A program made the translations under genes and the position numbers. Source: Candidatus Omnitrophota bacterium (GTDB taxonomy: Bacteria > Omnitrophota > Gorgyraeia > JAUYCX01). Taken from it: a stretch of 64,000 nucleotides of DNA. Below, in pieces: positions 1-8,069 of this stretch (position 1 is the first letter of the stretch; every line of letters begins with the position of its first letter). A model generated the notes under the pieces. That model did no database searches. It saw only the letters and a program-made list of their open reading frames with translations, and had not been told where the DNA came from. The stretch is from NCBI GenBank assembly GCA_030692045.1, contig JAUYCX010000035.1, forward strand, positions 62,001 through 126,000, written 5' to 3'.

Positions 1-355
1 GAATAGATTAGAAGAGACAGCCATTCAATTCTTAAAATATTTTGGTGTCGAAGTTTTTCGTCGGACTAACTCAATAGGTGCTTGGTTTAATGATTATAAG
101 ATTGCTTCAATTGGCATTGGTGTCAAGAAATGGGTTTCCTTTCATGGTTTGGCAATAAATATAAATACAGATTTAAGATATTTTTCCTATATTAAGCCTT
201 GTGGTTTAGATATAAAGATGACTTCTTTGCAAGGTATAAAACATTATAAAATAAATATGCAACATGCTAAAAGGATAATCGTAGATAAATTTGCTTCGAT
301 TTTTGGTTTGAAGATAGATGAAAAAGCCTCCAGACGTATTGTCGGGGTTGGTTGA
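1..355 (+). CDS. lipB: Lipoyl(octanoyl) transferase LipB, 3' part
   Basis: Cut by the window start; the open frame runs from base 2 to the TGA at 353-355 (117 residues seen, usual length about 210-230). LipB moves octanoyl from acyl carrier protein to a lysine of lipoyl domains. The visible part carries the family landmarks: KIASIGIGVKKW with the conserved lysine, the HGLAININ strand, and PCGLDIKMTSL, where the Cys of PCG is the acyl-enzyme nucleophile. An ATG at 149 lies inside the domain and is not the real start. The next gene codes for a free-standing lipoyl domain, a plausible substrate. Family assignment is firm; the N-terminus is unknown. Confidence 0.93.
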   Translation, partial: NRLEETAIQFLKYFGVEVFRRTNSIGAWFNDYKIASIGIGVKKWVSFHGLAININTDLRYFSYIKPCGLDIKMTSLQGIKHYKINMQHAKRIIVDKFASIFGLKIDEKASRRIVGVG

Positions 356-460
356 ATTAAACCCTTGACATCGAAAAATGTCAAGGGTTTAATTCGCAGA
401 CGTCCGCCAATGAAGCAATGGTGGACTACAACTTGCGTTCACTAACGTTCCGTAAGTTGT
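354..460. repeat. Composite palindromic element, copy 1
   Basis: Two hairpins between lipB and the lipoyl gene. The first is a perfect 18 bp stem (354-371 with 378-395, loop cgaaaa) that overlaps the lipB stop codon and has no U-run after it. The second (428-460) has arms acaactt/aagttgt and a core whose reverse complement reads cggaacgttagtgaacg. Both parts recur at 22036-22230 and 45322-45434, always in gaps just ahead of a ribosome binding site, so this is a dispersed element rather than a simple terminator. Confidence 0.7.
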
Positions 461-489
461 CTGCTTATTAAAAGGGGGTGAATTGATTG

Positions 490-759
490 ATGGTTAAGGT
501 ATACTTGCCTGAATTAGGTGAGGGTATTGAAAAAGCAACCATTTCTTACTGGTATTTTCAAGAAGGGCAAGAGGTTAAGGAGGGTGATGATTTAGTAGAG
601 GTGGCAACTGACAAGGCAACTTTTAACGTGCCATCTCCAGCAACAGGTATTTTATCAGAAGTTTTGGTTGAAGAAGGTAGTAATGTAAATGTGGGAGAAA
701 CCCTGGCAGTTATTGAAGAATTAGCCACAGAAGAAAGCCAAGAGGATACGGCAATTTAG
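490..759 (+). CDS. Free-standing lipoyl-domain carrier protein
   Basis: An 89-residue biotinyl/lipoyl domain resembling the N-terminal lipoyl domain of E2 subunits of 2-oxoacid dehydrogenases. The hairpin motif VATDKATFNVPS holds the modified lysine, and the fold-closing stretch EEGSNVNVGETLAVIEE follows; a short acidic tail ends the protein. There is no E2 catalytic or subunit-binding domain and no E1 or E3 gene in sight. ATG 490 is chosen because AAGGGGGTG lies 9 bases upstream; a TTG three bases earlier is also in frame. It follows lipB and abuts the next start codon (stop 757-759, ATG 760), implying coupled translation. Its partner complex is unknown. Confidence 0.8.
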   Translation: MVKVYLPELGEGIEKATISYWYFQEGQEVKEGDDLVEVATDKATFNVPSPATGILSEVLVEEGSNVNVGETLAVIEELATEESQEDTAI

Positions 760-1881
760 ATGAGCCAGAAAAGAATCCTTTTAATGTACATCTCTGAAAC
801 TTCTGGCCACCATAGCGCAACCATAGCCATAGAAAAGGCCTTAAGAATTCTAGATCCTCGCACCCAAATCCTCAATATAAACTCTTTTACTTACACTAAT
901 CCATTATTAGAAAAAATAATAAATAAAGCCTATTTAGGGGTTATTAAAAAAATGCCTCATATTTGGGATTTCCTTTATGATAATCCATTTGTAGTAGAAA
1001 AAACTCAGAGCCTAAAAACTGCAATCCACAAATCAAATTTTCGTAAATTAAAAGTTTTATTCGAAGAGTTTAATCCTAATGTAGTTGCCTGTACGCAAGC
1101 TTTTCCTTGCGGAATTGTAGCAGATTACAAAGTAAAGTTTAATCTTAACTTTTCTCTTTTAGGGGTTTTAACTGATTTCTTGCCTCATGGCTTTTGGTTC
1201 TACGACCACGTGAATTACTATATTGTAGCCAGTGACGAAGCAAAGCAAAGGTTTATTAAGGAAGGTTTCCCTGAAAGGAAAATAAGAAGTCTTGGCATAC
1301 CCATTGACCCAAAATTTTCCTTATCCTTAGAAAAGAATAAGATTGCGAAAAAATTTGATTTAGATTTAAATCTGCCTATAATTTTGGTTATGGGGGGCGG
1401 ACAAGGGATTGGGCCAATTAAACATATCGTTTTGGAATTAACCAAATCTAAGTTTTTATTTCAAATTATTGTTGTAGCTGGAAAAAATAAGAAGCTTTTG
1501 AGTTGGCTTAATAAGCAAAAGTCACGTTTCCATAAAAGATTAATTACGTTCGAATATGTGAATAATATTGAAGAATTGATGCAGATAGCTACCTTTATAG
1601 TTACTAAACCAGGAGGCTTAACCGCAGCAGAGGCTTTAGCAAAGGGTTTGCCATTGGTAATTGTAAAACCCATCCCTGGTCAAGAAATCAATAACACAAT
1701 ATATCTTCTAAAAAAAGATGTAGCCATAGAAGTTGATGAGATTAAACATATAAATCCTCAAATTGAAGCCGTGCTAAATAATCAAGGTAAATTTCAAGAG
1801 ATGCGAAAGAAAGCCTTGGCCTTAGGAAAGCCGCGCTCTGCATTAGATATTGCGCAATTTATTCTAAATCTAAATGTTTAA
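760..1881 (+). CDS. MGDG-synthase-like glycosyltransferase (GT28)
   Basis: 373 residues with the layout of monogalactosyldiacylglycerol synthase / processive diacylglycerol glucosyltransferase proteins: an N-terminal acceptor domain beginning RILLMYISETSGHHSA (the SGHHSA loop is characteristic) and a C-terminal GT28 domain with GGGQGIGP and VTKPGGLTAAEALAKGLP, the nucleotide-sugar site. It probably adds a sugar from UDP-hexose to a diacylglycerol or related lipid at the inner membrane face. It overlaps the following acyltransferase by 8 bases, so glycolipid assembly is a sensible shared theme. Exact sugar and acceptor cannot be read. Confidence 0.8.
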   Translation: MSQKRILLMYISETSGHHSATIAIEKALRILDPRTQILNINSFTYTNPLLEKIINKAYLGVIKKMPHIWDFLYDNPFVVEKTQSLKTAIHKSNFRKLKVLFEEFNPNVVACTQAFPCGIVADYKVKFNLNFSLLGVLTDFLPHGFWFYDHVNYYIVASDEAKQRFIKEGFPERKIRSLGIPIDPKFSLSLEKNKIAKKFDLDLNLPIILVMGGGQGIGPIKHIVLELTKSKFLFQIIVVAGKNKKLLSWLNKQKSRFHKRLITFEYVNNIEELMQIATFIVTKPGGLTAAEALAKGLPLVIVKPIPGQEINNTIYLLKKDVAIEVDEIKHINPQIEAVLNNQGKFQEMRKKALALGKPRSALDIAQFILNLNV

Positions 1882-2725
1882 TTTTTTGCTGTATAAACTG
1901 GGAGCAATTCTAGCGCAAAGCCTTTCACGAGATATGGCCTACCGATTAGCCGAGTTTTTTACAGATTTACATTTATTCTTTTCTCCTAGGGATAGGCGCG
2001 CTTTAATAAATAATCTAAACATAATTTTGCCAGAAGCTAAGAATTTTTCAATATTGGCCAGAGAGGTTTCTCGTAATTTTGGTAGATACCTGGTTGATTT
2101 TTTTCGTTTTCCACTGGTGAATGAGCAATTCATTAGAGAAAATATAAGGTGTGAAAATCTTAAATTTATTGATGAGAGCTTAAAAAAAGGCAAGGGTGTG
2201 ATTATAGTTTCAGGCCACCTGGGAAGCTGGGAATTAGGAGCGGTGACTTTAGCTCAACTTGGTTACGATGTAGCCGCAGTTGTTTTAACACACAAACAAA
2301 GATTAGTAAATAATTTTTTCAATCAACAAAGAAAAAGCAAGGGTTTGCATATAATAGAACTGAGCAATGCAGCGCGTCAATGCTTAGAATATTTACGGCA
2401 AAATAAAATTATCATATTATTGGTAGATAGAGACTTTACCCAGAATGGTTTGATTTGTGATTTTCTAACTAAAAAAGCCCTGCTTCCGAAGGGGGCAGCG
2501 ATATTTTCTCTTAAGACTGGGGCATCAATTATCCCGGGATTACTTATAAGGAATGAAGATAATACTTTTTGCTTACATTTTGATAATTCTATTGAACCAG
2601 TCTATACTGATAATAGGGATTATGATATCGAGTTTTTAATGAAAAAATATCTTTCTATTATAGAGGGCTACATAAAGAAATCTCCTACACAGTGGCTGAT
2701 GTTTAGGGAATTTTGGATTAAATGA
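1874..2725 (+). CDS. LpxL/HtrB-type lysophospholipid acyltransferase
   Basis: 283 residues of the bacterial lipid A biosynthesis acyltransferase family. The catalytic H-x4-E appears as GHLGSWE at about residue 112, with further family blocks VDRDF and KGAAIFSLKTGASIIPG. One hydrophobic N-terminal segment would anchor it to the inner membrane. It overlaps the glycosyltransferase before it and the GT2 gene after it by a few bases each. In this family the reaction is acyl transfer to a lipid A precursor or phosphatidylinositol mannoside; with a glycolipid synthase next door, acylation of a membrane glycolipid is equally possible. Confidence 0.82.
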   Translation: MFNFLLYKLGAILAQSLSRDMAYRLAEFFTDLHLFFSPRDRRALINNLNIILPEAKNFSILAREVSRNFGRYLVDFFRFPLVNEQFIRENIRCENLKFIDESLKKGKGVIIVSGHLGSWELGAVTLAQLGYDVAAVVLTHKQRLVNNFFNQQRKSKGLHIIELSNAARQCLEYLRQNKIIILLVDRDFTQNGLICDFLTKKALLPKGAAIFSLKTGASIIPGLLIRNEDNTFCLHFDNSIEPVYTDNRDYDIEFLMKKYLSIIEGYIKKSPTQWLMFREFWIK

Positions 2726-3393
2726 GACTTTGCATAATTATTCCTACATTTAACGAAGAAGCAAATATTACAAATTTATTGAAAGAACTTAAGCTTAATG
2801 ATTGCGACATATTAGTTATCGACGATGGTTCAGAGGATTTAACCGCAATGTTAGCTAAAAATGAAGGTGCTTTTGTCATTAGCCATGCCAACAAAGAAGG
2901 AAAGGGTAAATCTATTCGTGACGGGTTTGATTTTGCTTTAAAAAATAATTACGATGCAGTAATAACTATGGATGGCGACGGACAACATTCCCCGGACGAT
3001 ATTTTTAAATTCATTAACTGTGCCAGGAACTTTGAGTCAGATATAATTGTGGGTAACAGAATGATTAATCCTAAGGGTATGCCAATTATAAGGTACGCAA
3101 CTAACAAGATTATGTCTAAAATAATTTCTGCTTTTTGCCATCAAGATATTCCTGATAGCCAATGCGGATTTAGATTCATAACTTGTCGTGTGCTAAAAGA
3201 TGTTTTCTTGGATTGTTCTCAGTTTGAAATCGAATCTGAAGTTTTAATCAAGGCAAGCAAAAATGCTTATAAAATTCTATCTCTGCCCGTACAAACAATC
3301 TACCAGACTAAAAAAAGTAATATTAATCCCCTCTGGGATACAATGAGATTTTTTAAATTTATCTTCAGGCAATTATGGAATTTGAAATCTTAA
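2722..3393 (+). CDS. GT2 glycosyltransferase (polyprenyl-phosphate sugar type)
   Basis: 223-residue GT-A fold enzyme. Motifs: start MRLCIIIPTFNEEANI, ILVIDDGSEDLT with the nucleotide-binding DDGS, and MDGDGQHSPDD where DGD is the DxD metal site. The size without C-terminal membrane helices fits dolichyl/polyprenyl-phosphate mannose or glucose synthases. It overlaps the acyltransferase stop codon (ATGA), so it belongs to the same lipid operon. The donor and acceptor are inferred from family only. Confidence 0.8.
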   Translation: MRLCIIIPTFNEEANITNLLKELKLNDCDILVIDDGSEDLTAMLAKNEGAFVISHANKEGKGKSIRDGFDFALKNNYDAVITMDGDGQHSPDDIFKFINCARNFESDIIVGNRMINPKGMPIIRYATNKIMSKIISAFCHQDIPDSQCGFRFITCRVLKDVFLDCSQFEIESEVLIKASKNAYKILSLPVQTIYQTKKSNINPLWDTMRFFKFIFRQLWNLKS

Positions 3394-4025
3394 GAAATCG
3401 TATGGTTGATGAGCAGTTAATTCCACGAGGCATAAACGACAACGAGGTTTTGAATGCTTTTCGTAATACCCCACGCCATCTCTTTGTTCCAGACGAACAA
3501 AAAACCTCTGCTTATGCAGATTTCCCTTTGCCAATTGGAAATGGGCAAACCATTTCTCAGCCATTTATAGTTGCACTTATGACTCAGAGTCTAAATTTAA
3601 AGGAGAATGATAAGGTATTAGAGATTGGCACTGGTTCTGGTTATCAAACCGCGATACTGGCACAACTTTGTGAAAAGGTTTATTCTATTGAAAGATTTGA
3701 TGATTTAGCAGAAAAAGCAAAAAAAATTTTGCAGGAGTTAGACTTTTCTAATATAACTATCAAAACAGGGGATGGCACTTTGGGATGGGAAGAATTTTCA
3801 CCTTTTGATGCAATAATTATCACTGCAGCCACACCCCAGGTTCCGCAGATTTTATTAAAACAACTTAAAATTAATGGCAGAATGATTCTTCCTTTAGGCG
3901 GAGTTTTAAGTCAGATGCTTACGCTTATAATAAAGCAAAAGCTGGGAATGGAAACAAAAGATATCTGTCCGTGTGTATTTGTGCGATTAGTGGGTAAATA
4001 TGGTTGGGGAAATGATGGAAGTTGA
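3375..4025 (+). CDS. pcm: Protein-L-isoaspartate O-methyltransferase
   Basis: 216 residues. Methylates isoaspartyl residues in aged proteins using S-adenosylmethionine. Seen: RHLFVPDEQKTSAYADFP, then PIGNGQTISQP (substrate loop), and the SAM motif VLEIGTGSGYQTAIL near residue 80. The ATG lies inside the GT2 gene, overlapping it by 19 bases. Length and motif order are normal for the family, so the call is confident. Confidence 0.93.
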   Translation: MEFEILRNRMVDEQLIPRGINDNEVLNAFRNTPRHLFVPDEQKTSAYADFPLPIGNGQTISQPFIVALMTQSLNLKENDKVLEIGTGSGYQTAILAQLCEKVYSIERFDDLAEKAKKILQELDFSNITIKTGDGTLGWEEFSPFDAIIITAATPQVPQILLKQLKINGRMILPLGGVLSQMLTLIIKQKLGMETKDICPCVFVRLVGKYGWGNDGS

Positions 4026-4518
4026 AATTGTTAAATCAATAATTAAGAATTTAAGTTGTTTACCTAAGGAAATTATTGTAGTTATTCTATCTATGATTCC
4101 TATTGGAGAAATTAGGTTAGGGCTTCCTGTTGGCTTCTGGCTAATGAAGTTTAACATTGTAAAAGCATTTTTATTGTCGTTACTGGGCAACACTCTTTTT
4201 ATTGCACCAGTTTTATTTTTTTTGGAGCCTGTTTCGAGGTATCTAATGCGTTTTAAATGGGGCAAGAAGTTTTTCGATTGGAATTTCTCTCGTACAAAAA
4301 AGAAGGCCAGTCTAATTGAGCGTTATGAGTTTTGGGGGTTAATGATTTTTGTAGGGATACCTTTACCGATGACAGGGGCTTGGACTGGTTGCATTGCGGC
4401 TTCTTTATTTAAAATGAAATTCCGCTATGCCTTTTTGGCAAATGTTTTAGGAGTAATTATTGCTGGCATTATTGTAGCTATTCTTTGTGTATCGGGAAAA
4501 ATGATTTTAAGCATTTAA
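4012..4518 (+). CDS. COG2426-type small multidrug export membrane protein
   Basis: About 168 residues, four to five hydrophobic segments. The pattern IPIGEIRLGLPVGFW, then a loop ending FEL-like aromatic residues and GIPLPMTGAWTG, is that of the Sm_multidrug_ex family (PF06695/COG2426), whose transport substrate is not established. Three ATGs are in frame (4000, 4012, 4015); I place the start at 4012-4015 because GGGGA at 4006-4010 precedes them. It overlaps the end of pcm. Last gene before a promoter and a riboswitch. Confidence 0.7.
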   Translation: MMEVEIVKSIIKNLSCLPKEIIVVILSMIPIGEIRLGLPVGFWLMKFNIVKAFLLSLLGNTLFIAPVLFFLEPVSRYLMRFKWGKKFFDWNFSRTKKKASLIERYEFWGLMIFVGIPLPMTGAWTGCIAASLFKMKFRYAFLANVLGVIIAGIIVAILCVSGKMILSI

Positions 4519-4539
4519 TTTAATAGAGCTGAAAAATCA

Positions 4540-4568
4540 TTGACAAATTTATTTAGATGTAGTATAAA
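4540..4568 (+). promoter_or_regulatory. Sigma-70 promoter for the B12 operon
   Basis: TTGACA at 4540-4545, 17 bp spacer, TATAAA at 4563-4568. It sits 12 bases ahead of the P1 stem of the cobalamin riboswitch, exactly where a start site for that leader is expected. Confidence 0.85.
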
Positions 4569-4579
4569 AAGTTTATTAG

Positions 4580-4769
4580 ATATAGGTTAAGGGAAATCCA
4601 TACCTGCCTGCCGTCAGGCAGGAAAACGGATGCGGTCCCGCCGCTGTAACCCCGCCCTTTCTATTTTGAAAGGGAACCCTTTCAGCAGATATATTTGCCA
4701 CTTACTCGGCGTAACGTCGGGTTGGGAAGGTAGCTGAAAGGGCGGGGCAGCCAGAAAACCTGCCTATAT
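4580..4769 (+). promoter_or_regulatory. Cobalamin riboswitch (class I type) of the btuF operon
   Basis: P1 pairs ATATAGG (4580-4586) with CCTATAT (4763-4769). Inside are the conserved GGGAA, the core GCGGTCCCGCCGCTGTAAC and a textbook B12 box, CAGCCAGAAAACCTGCC. A rho-independent terminator follows at 4812-4857, so binding of cobalamin should stop transcription of the import and salvage operon. Odd point: loop L4, between ATCC and CGGAT, normally GTGxxAA, contains the 20-base palindrome at 4603-4622 instead of the usual GTG. Confidence 0.93.
4603..4622. repeat. GC-rich palindrome inside riboswitch loop L4
   Basis: CCTGCCTG, loop CCGT, CAGGCAGG: a perfect 8 bp stem. A related word (ctgcctgc ... 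gcaggcag) makes the hairpin at 8796-8827. Its position within the riboswitch suggests that a dispersed palindrome entered the loop without breaking the flanking P4 pairs. Confidence 0.65.
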
Positions 4770-4811
4770 TATGCTTTCCTCGCGGAAGGGTCAGAGTTTA
4801 AAATAGGGTGC

Positions 4812-4857
4812 AACCCCCGCTCTTGCTTTCGCAAGAAAGCGCGGGGGTTTTTATTTT
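4812..4857 (+). terminator. Intrinsic terminator, riboswitch expression platform
   Basis: AACCCCCGC (4812-4820) pairs with GCGGGGGTT (4841-4849), with an inner cttgc-tttc-gcaag hairpin, followed by TTTTTATTTTA. It ends 2 bases before the btuF start codon, so the G-run of its 3' arm may also be the only Shine-Dalgarno-like sequence for btuF. Confidence 0.88.
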
Positions 4858-4859
4858 AT

Positions 4860-5714
4860 ATGATGAAAAAAGCAAGTTTATTTGTGAGTTTGCTGTTGCT
4901 GTTCCTTTGTATTAGCCCAAAAAGTCTTATATCTTCTGAGGTTAAAAAACTAAGAATCATCTCCCTTGCGCCTTCAACTACCGAGATTTTATTTAGTTTA
5001 AGTCTGGATGATGAAATTGTTGGGGTAACTACTTTCTGCAATTATCCTTCCCAAGCACTAAACAAAGAAAAGGTAGGCACATTCAGTCAACCGGATATCG
5101 AGAAGATTCTTTCCTTAAAACCAGATATAATCTTTGCTACTGGCTTAGAGCAGGCAATTTCTGTTGAGAAGCTAAAGGCACTAAAATTAAATGTTTGCGT
5201 AAGTGACCCTTCTAATATAGAAGAGTTATTTATTTCAATCGAAGCAATAGGAAGGCTTACCCACAGAGAAAAAGAAGCCGGAGTATTGATTAATCAGATG
5301 AAGGCTAAAATTGAACAAATTGTAAACAAGACTAAACTTATCCCGCAAGAGCAAAGACAAAAGGTATTTGTAGAAATCTGGCACGACCCATTAATGACCG
5401 CAGGCAAAGGTTCTTTTGTGGATGAATTAATTAGCTTAGCAGGAGCTATAAACATTAGTCAAGATATTCCTCGTGCATATAGTTACTTTAGTCCTGAGCA
5501 GGTAATTGCGCGTAATCCTGATTGTATTATTCTTGGCTATATGAGCCAAGAGAAGCCTTTAGATATTGTTAGTAATCGCTTGGGTTGGAAAGAAATTAAA
5601 GCAGTAAAGAATAAGCGCGTATACAACGATATAAATCCTGACTTATTCTTACGGCCAGGGCCAAGATTGGTTGAAGGTTTAGAGCGGATTCACAATAGAT
5701 TGTATCCTAAATGA
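4860..5714 (+). CDS. btuF: Cobalamin ABC transporter substrate-binding protein BtuF
   Basis: 284 residues with an N-terminal signal peptide (two lysines then LFVSLLLLFLCIS). Class III periplasmic binding protein: RIISLAPSTTEILFSL, GVTTFCNYP and the helical backbone spacer typical of BtuF/FecB folds, ending RPGPRLVEGLERI. It would hand corrinoid from BtuB to BtuCD in the periplasm. It is the first gene behind the cobalamin riboswitch and overlaps btuC by 4 bases (ATGA). Two start ATGs, 4860 and 4863, are possible. Confidence 0.92.
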   Translation: MMKKASLFVSLLLLFLCISPKSLISSEVKKLRIISLAPSTTEILFSLSLDDEIVGVTTFCNYPSQALNKEKVGTFSQPDIEKILSLKPDIIFATGLEQAISVEKLKALKLNVCVSDPSNIEELFISIEAIGRLTHREKEAGVLINQMKAKIEQIVNKTKLIPQEQRQKVFVEIWHDPLMTAGKGSFVDELISLAGAINISQDIPRAYSYFSPEQVIARNPDCIILGYMSQEKPLDIVSNRLGWKEIKAVKNKRVYNDINPDLFLRPGPRLVEGLERIHNRLYPK

Positions 5715-6673
5715 GCATAACTCCAAAAAGAAAAATTTTATTTTCAGCCACAATTTTATTAGTCGTTATATTATTTAGCATCTGTAAAGGATCCACAGCA
5801 ATTCCTTTCTTAGCGCTCTTCACTAAGGAAAATCAGCAGATTTTATATCTTAGGTTAGCAAGGATAATACTGGGTATTTTTGTGGGAGCTGGCCTTGGGG
5901 TATGCGGGGTGGTATTACAAGCCATTTTAAGAAATCCTCTTGCCGAGCCTTATCTATTAGGCACTTCCAGCGGAGCAGGGTTAGGAGCTGTGGTAGCAAT
6001 AATGTTAGGTATCGGGGGTGCATATCTTCCCTTTGTTGCATTTGCTGGTGCGCTATTAAGTATTATTTTAGTCTATAATTTAGCCAGAGAAGGTAGCAAA
6101 ATTCCAGTTCAATCACTTATTTTATCTGGGGTAATTGTAGCTATGGCACTTTCAGGCATAATTTTATTTTTGATATCTATATCTACTAATGAAGCATTAC
6201 ATGGAATGATGTGGTGGTTATTGGGCAGTTTGCAAATTTTTGAACTCAAGCTTATTTTCGTGGTGGCAACAATAGTAATCCTCGGTATTACCTTAGTATT
6301 TGTTCTTTCGCAAGATTTAAATGCTATAAGCATTGGCGAAGAGGAAGCGATTCATTTAGGCATAGAGACAGAGACGATAAAAAAGCTCTTATTTTTAATC
6401 ACCTCTTTGATTACAGGAGCTTTGGTTTCTGTTTCAGGGATGATTGGATTTGTGGGTTTAATTGTCCCTCATATGATGCGACTGATTGTAGGACCTAACC
6501 ATAAAGTTTTAGTGCCAGCAACCTGTTTGGCTGCAGCAGCATTTTTGGTTTTATGTGATACCGTATCACGTAGCCTTCTGCCGCCTATGGAAATACCCAT
6601 CGGCGTAATTACTTCTTTAATTGGTGCACCGATATTTATCATTCTATTAAAAAGAAGACAGGGCGTTAAATAA
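5711..6673 (+). CDS. btuC: Cobalamin ABC transporter permease BtuC
   Basis: 320 residues, about ten hydrophobic segments, FecCD/BtuC permease family. Diagnostic stretches are RLARIILGIFVGAGLGVCG, LRNPLAEPYLLGTSSGAGLG and GMIGFVGLIVPHMMRLIVG, the last close to the ATPase-contact loop. Riboswitch control and the flanking btuF and btuD make corrinoid, rather than siderophore, the likely cargo. Confidence 0.93.
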   Translation: MSITPKRKILFSATILLVVILFSICKGSTAIPFLALFTKENQQILYLRLARIILGIFVGAGLGVCGVVLQAILRNPLAEPYLLGTSSGAGLGAVVAIMLGIGGAYLPFVAFAGALLSIILVYNLAREGSKIPVQSLILSGVIVAMALSGIILFLISISTNEALHGMMWWLLGSLQIFELKLIFVVATIVILGITLVFVLSQDLNAISIGEEEAIHLGIETETIKKLLFLITSLITGALVSVSGMIGFVGLIVPHMMRLIVGPNHKVLVPATCLAAAAFLVLCDTVSRSLLPPMEIPIGVITSLIGAPIFIILLKRRQGVK

Positions 6674-6676
6674 TCG

Positions 6677-7468
6677 ATGAGCACTTTATTAAAAGTAGAT
6701 AGACTTTTTGGTGGCTACGGTAATGAGATTATAATTCAAGATATTTCATTCGAAATAAAAAGAGGCGAGTTTTTAAGTATTATCGGTCCCAATGGGTCAG
6801 GCAAGTCAACCTTACTTAGGCTAATGAGTAGGGTGCTTTATCCTCGAGAAGGAAGGATATTGTTTGAGGATAAAGACATAGCCAAAATGAAGCTTAAGCA
6901 ATTAGCTCAAAATATTGCTTTTGTACCACAGGATACATTAATTAGTTTTTCCTTTACTGTTTGGGAGATAGTTGTAATGGGAAGGATTCCACATCTTGGC
7001 AGACTTCAACTCGAAACCCAAAAAGATCTTTCTATAGCAGAGAACTCACTCTTATTAACAGATTCGCTACAGTTAAAAGATAAAAAGATAGACCAGTTGA
7101 GTGCTGGTGAGCGTCAACGGATAATTATTGCCAAGGCATTAGCTCAAGAGCCAATCTTATTATTTTTAGATGAGCCCACCTCGCACTTAGACATCGGTCA
7201 TCAGATTGAGATATTGGATTTATTAAAAAAACTTAATCGAGAAAAAGGCTTAACCATAGTTATGGTCTTACACGATTTAAATTTGGCCAGTGAATACTGT
7301 AATAGGATAATTCTTCTAAAGGAGGGTAAGATCTTCAAAAGCGGTAGTCCAGAGGAGGTGTTAACCTACCAGAATATCGAAGCTGTCTATAAAACAATTG
7401 TTGTGGTAAATAGAAACCCTATTTCTTCTAAGCCATATGTATTGGTAATGCCTAGAGAAAGACAATGA
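6677..7468 (+). CDS. btuD: Cobalamin ABC transporter ATPase BtuD
   Basis: 263-residue ABC ATPase. Walker A GPNGSGKST, Q-loop in AFVPQDT, signature LSAGERQR, Walker B LLFLDEPTSHLD and the switch histidine in VLHDLNLA are all intact. It starts 3 bases after btuC ends and overlaps cobC by 4 bases. Powers corrinoid import through BtuC. Confidence 0.93.
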   Translation: MSTLLKVDRLFGGYGNEIIIQDISFEIKRGEFLSIIGPNGSGKSTLLRLMSRVLYPREGRILFEDKDIAKMKLKQLAQNIAFVPQDTLISFSFTVWEIVVMGRIPHLGRLQLETQKDLSIAENSLLLTDSLQLKDKKIDQLSAGERQRIIIAKALAQEPILLFLDEPTSHLDIGHQIEILDLLKKLNREKGLTIVMVLHDLNLASEYCNRIILLKEGKIFKSGSPEEVLTYQNIEAVYKTIVVVNRNPISSKPYVLVMPRERQ

Positions 7469-8061
7469 GTACTAAATTAATTTTAATTAGGCACGGTGAA
7501 ACAGATTGGAATTTACAAGGAAGATACTGTGGTTTACAGGATGTAGAGCTCAATAGGAAAGGTAAAAGGCAGGCGAGTTTGTTGTATAAGCGATTAAAGG
7601 TAGGGCGCATTCATAAAGTTTATTCCAGCGATAGAAAGCGGGCAATACAGACTGCCAAGATAGTTTTTAAAGGATTAGATATCGAACGGCTCTCGGATTT
7701 AAGAGAAATGCATTTTGGCATTTTTGAAGGATTAACTTATGGACAGATTACGAAGGGATACCCCCAAATCTATAAAAAGTGGTTAGATAGTCCTTTGAGT
7801 TCCAATATCCCGCAGGGAGAAAATTTCTACAGCTTCAGAAAAAGAATTTTAAAAGTTGTTAGAAAAATCGTTTCTCTCAACTACAATAAAACCATTGCTA
7901 TAGTCTGTCATGGTGGCACAATCGGTATATTGATTAACCATATATTGAAGTCGAGAGATTTCTGGAGGCATATTCCTGCATCTAGTAGTCTAAGTATCGT
8001 GGAATATAAAAATGGCAAGCCAAAAATTAGGTTATTAAACGATATTTCACATTTATCTTGA
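7465..8061 (+). CDS. cobC: Alpha-ribazole phosphatase, histidine phosphatase family
   Basis: 198 residues of the phosphoglycerate mutase/histidine phosphatase family. The phosphohistidine motif is LIRHGETDWN at the start; YSSDRKRAIQTA and CHGGTIG give the second catalytic half. In this operon the expected job is dephosphorylating alpha-ribazole 5'-phosphate (or the cobalamin 5'-phosphate), the CobC step. Sequence alone does not separate CobC from other members; context between btuD and cobU decides it. Confidence 0.85.
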   Translation: MSTKLILIRHGETDWNLQGRYCGLQDVELNRKGKRQASLLYKRLKVGRIHKVYSSDRKRAIQTAKIVFKGLDIERLSDLREMHFGIFEGLTYGQITKGYPQIYKKWLDSPLSSNIPQGENFYSFRKRILKVVRKIVSLNYNKTIAIVCHGGTIGILINHILKSRDFWRHIPASSSLSIVEYKNGKPKIRLLNDISHLS

Positions 8062-8069
8062 GGTATACT

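Noticed and set aside
354-395. lipB intrinsic terminator
   Set aside because: Perfect stem but no following U-run, and the same design recurs as a dispersed element.
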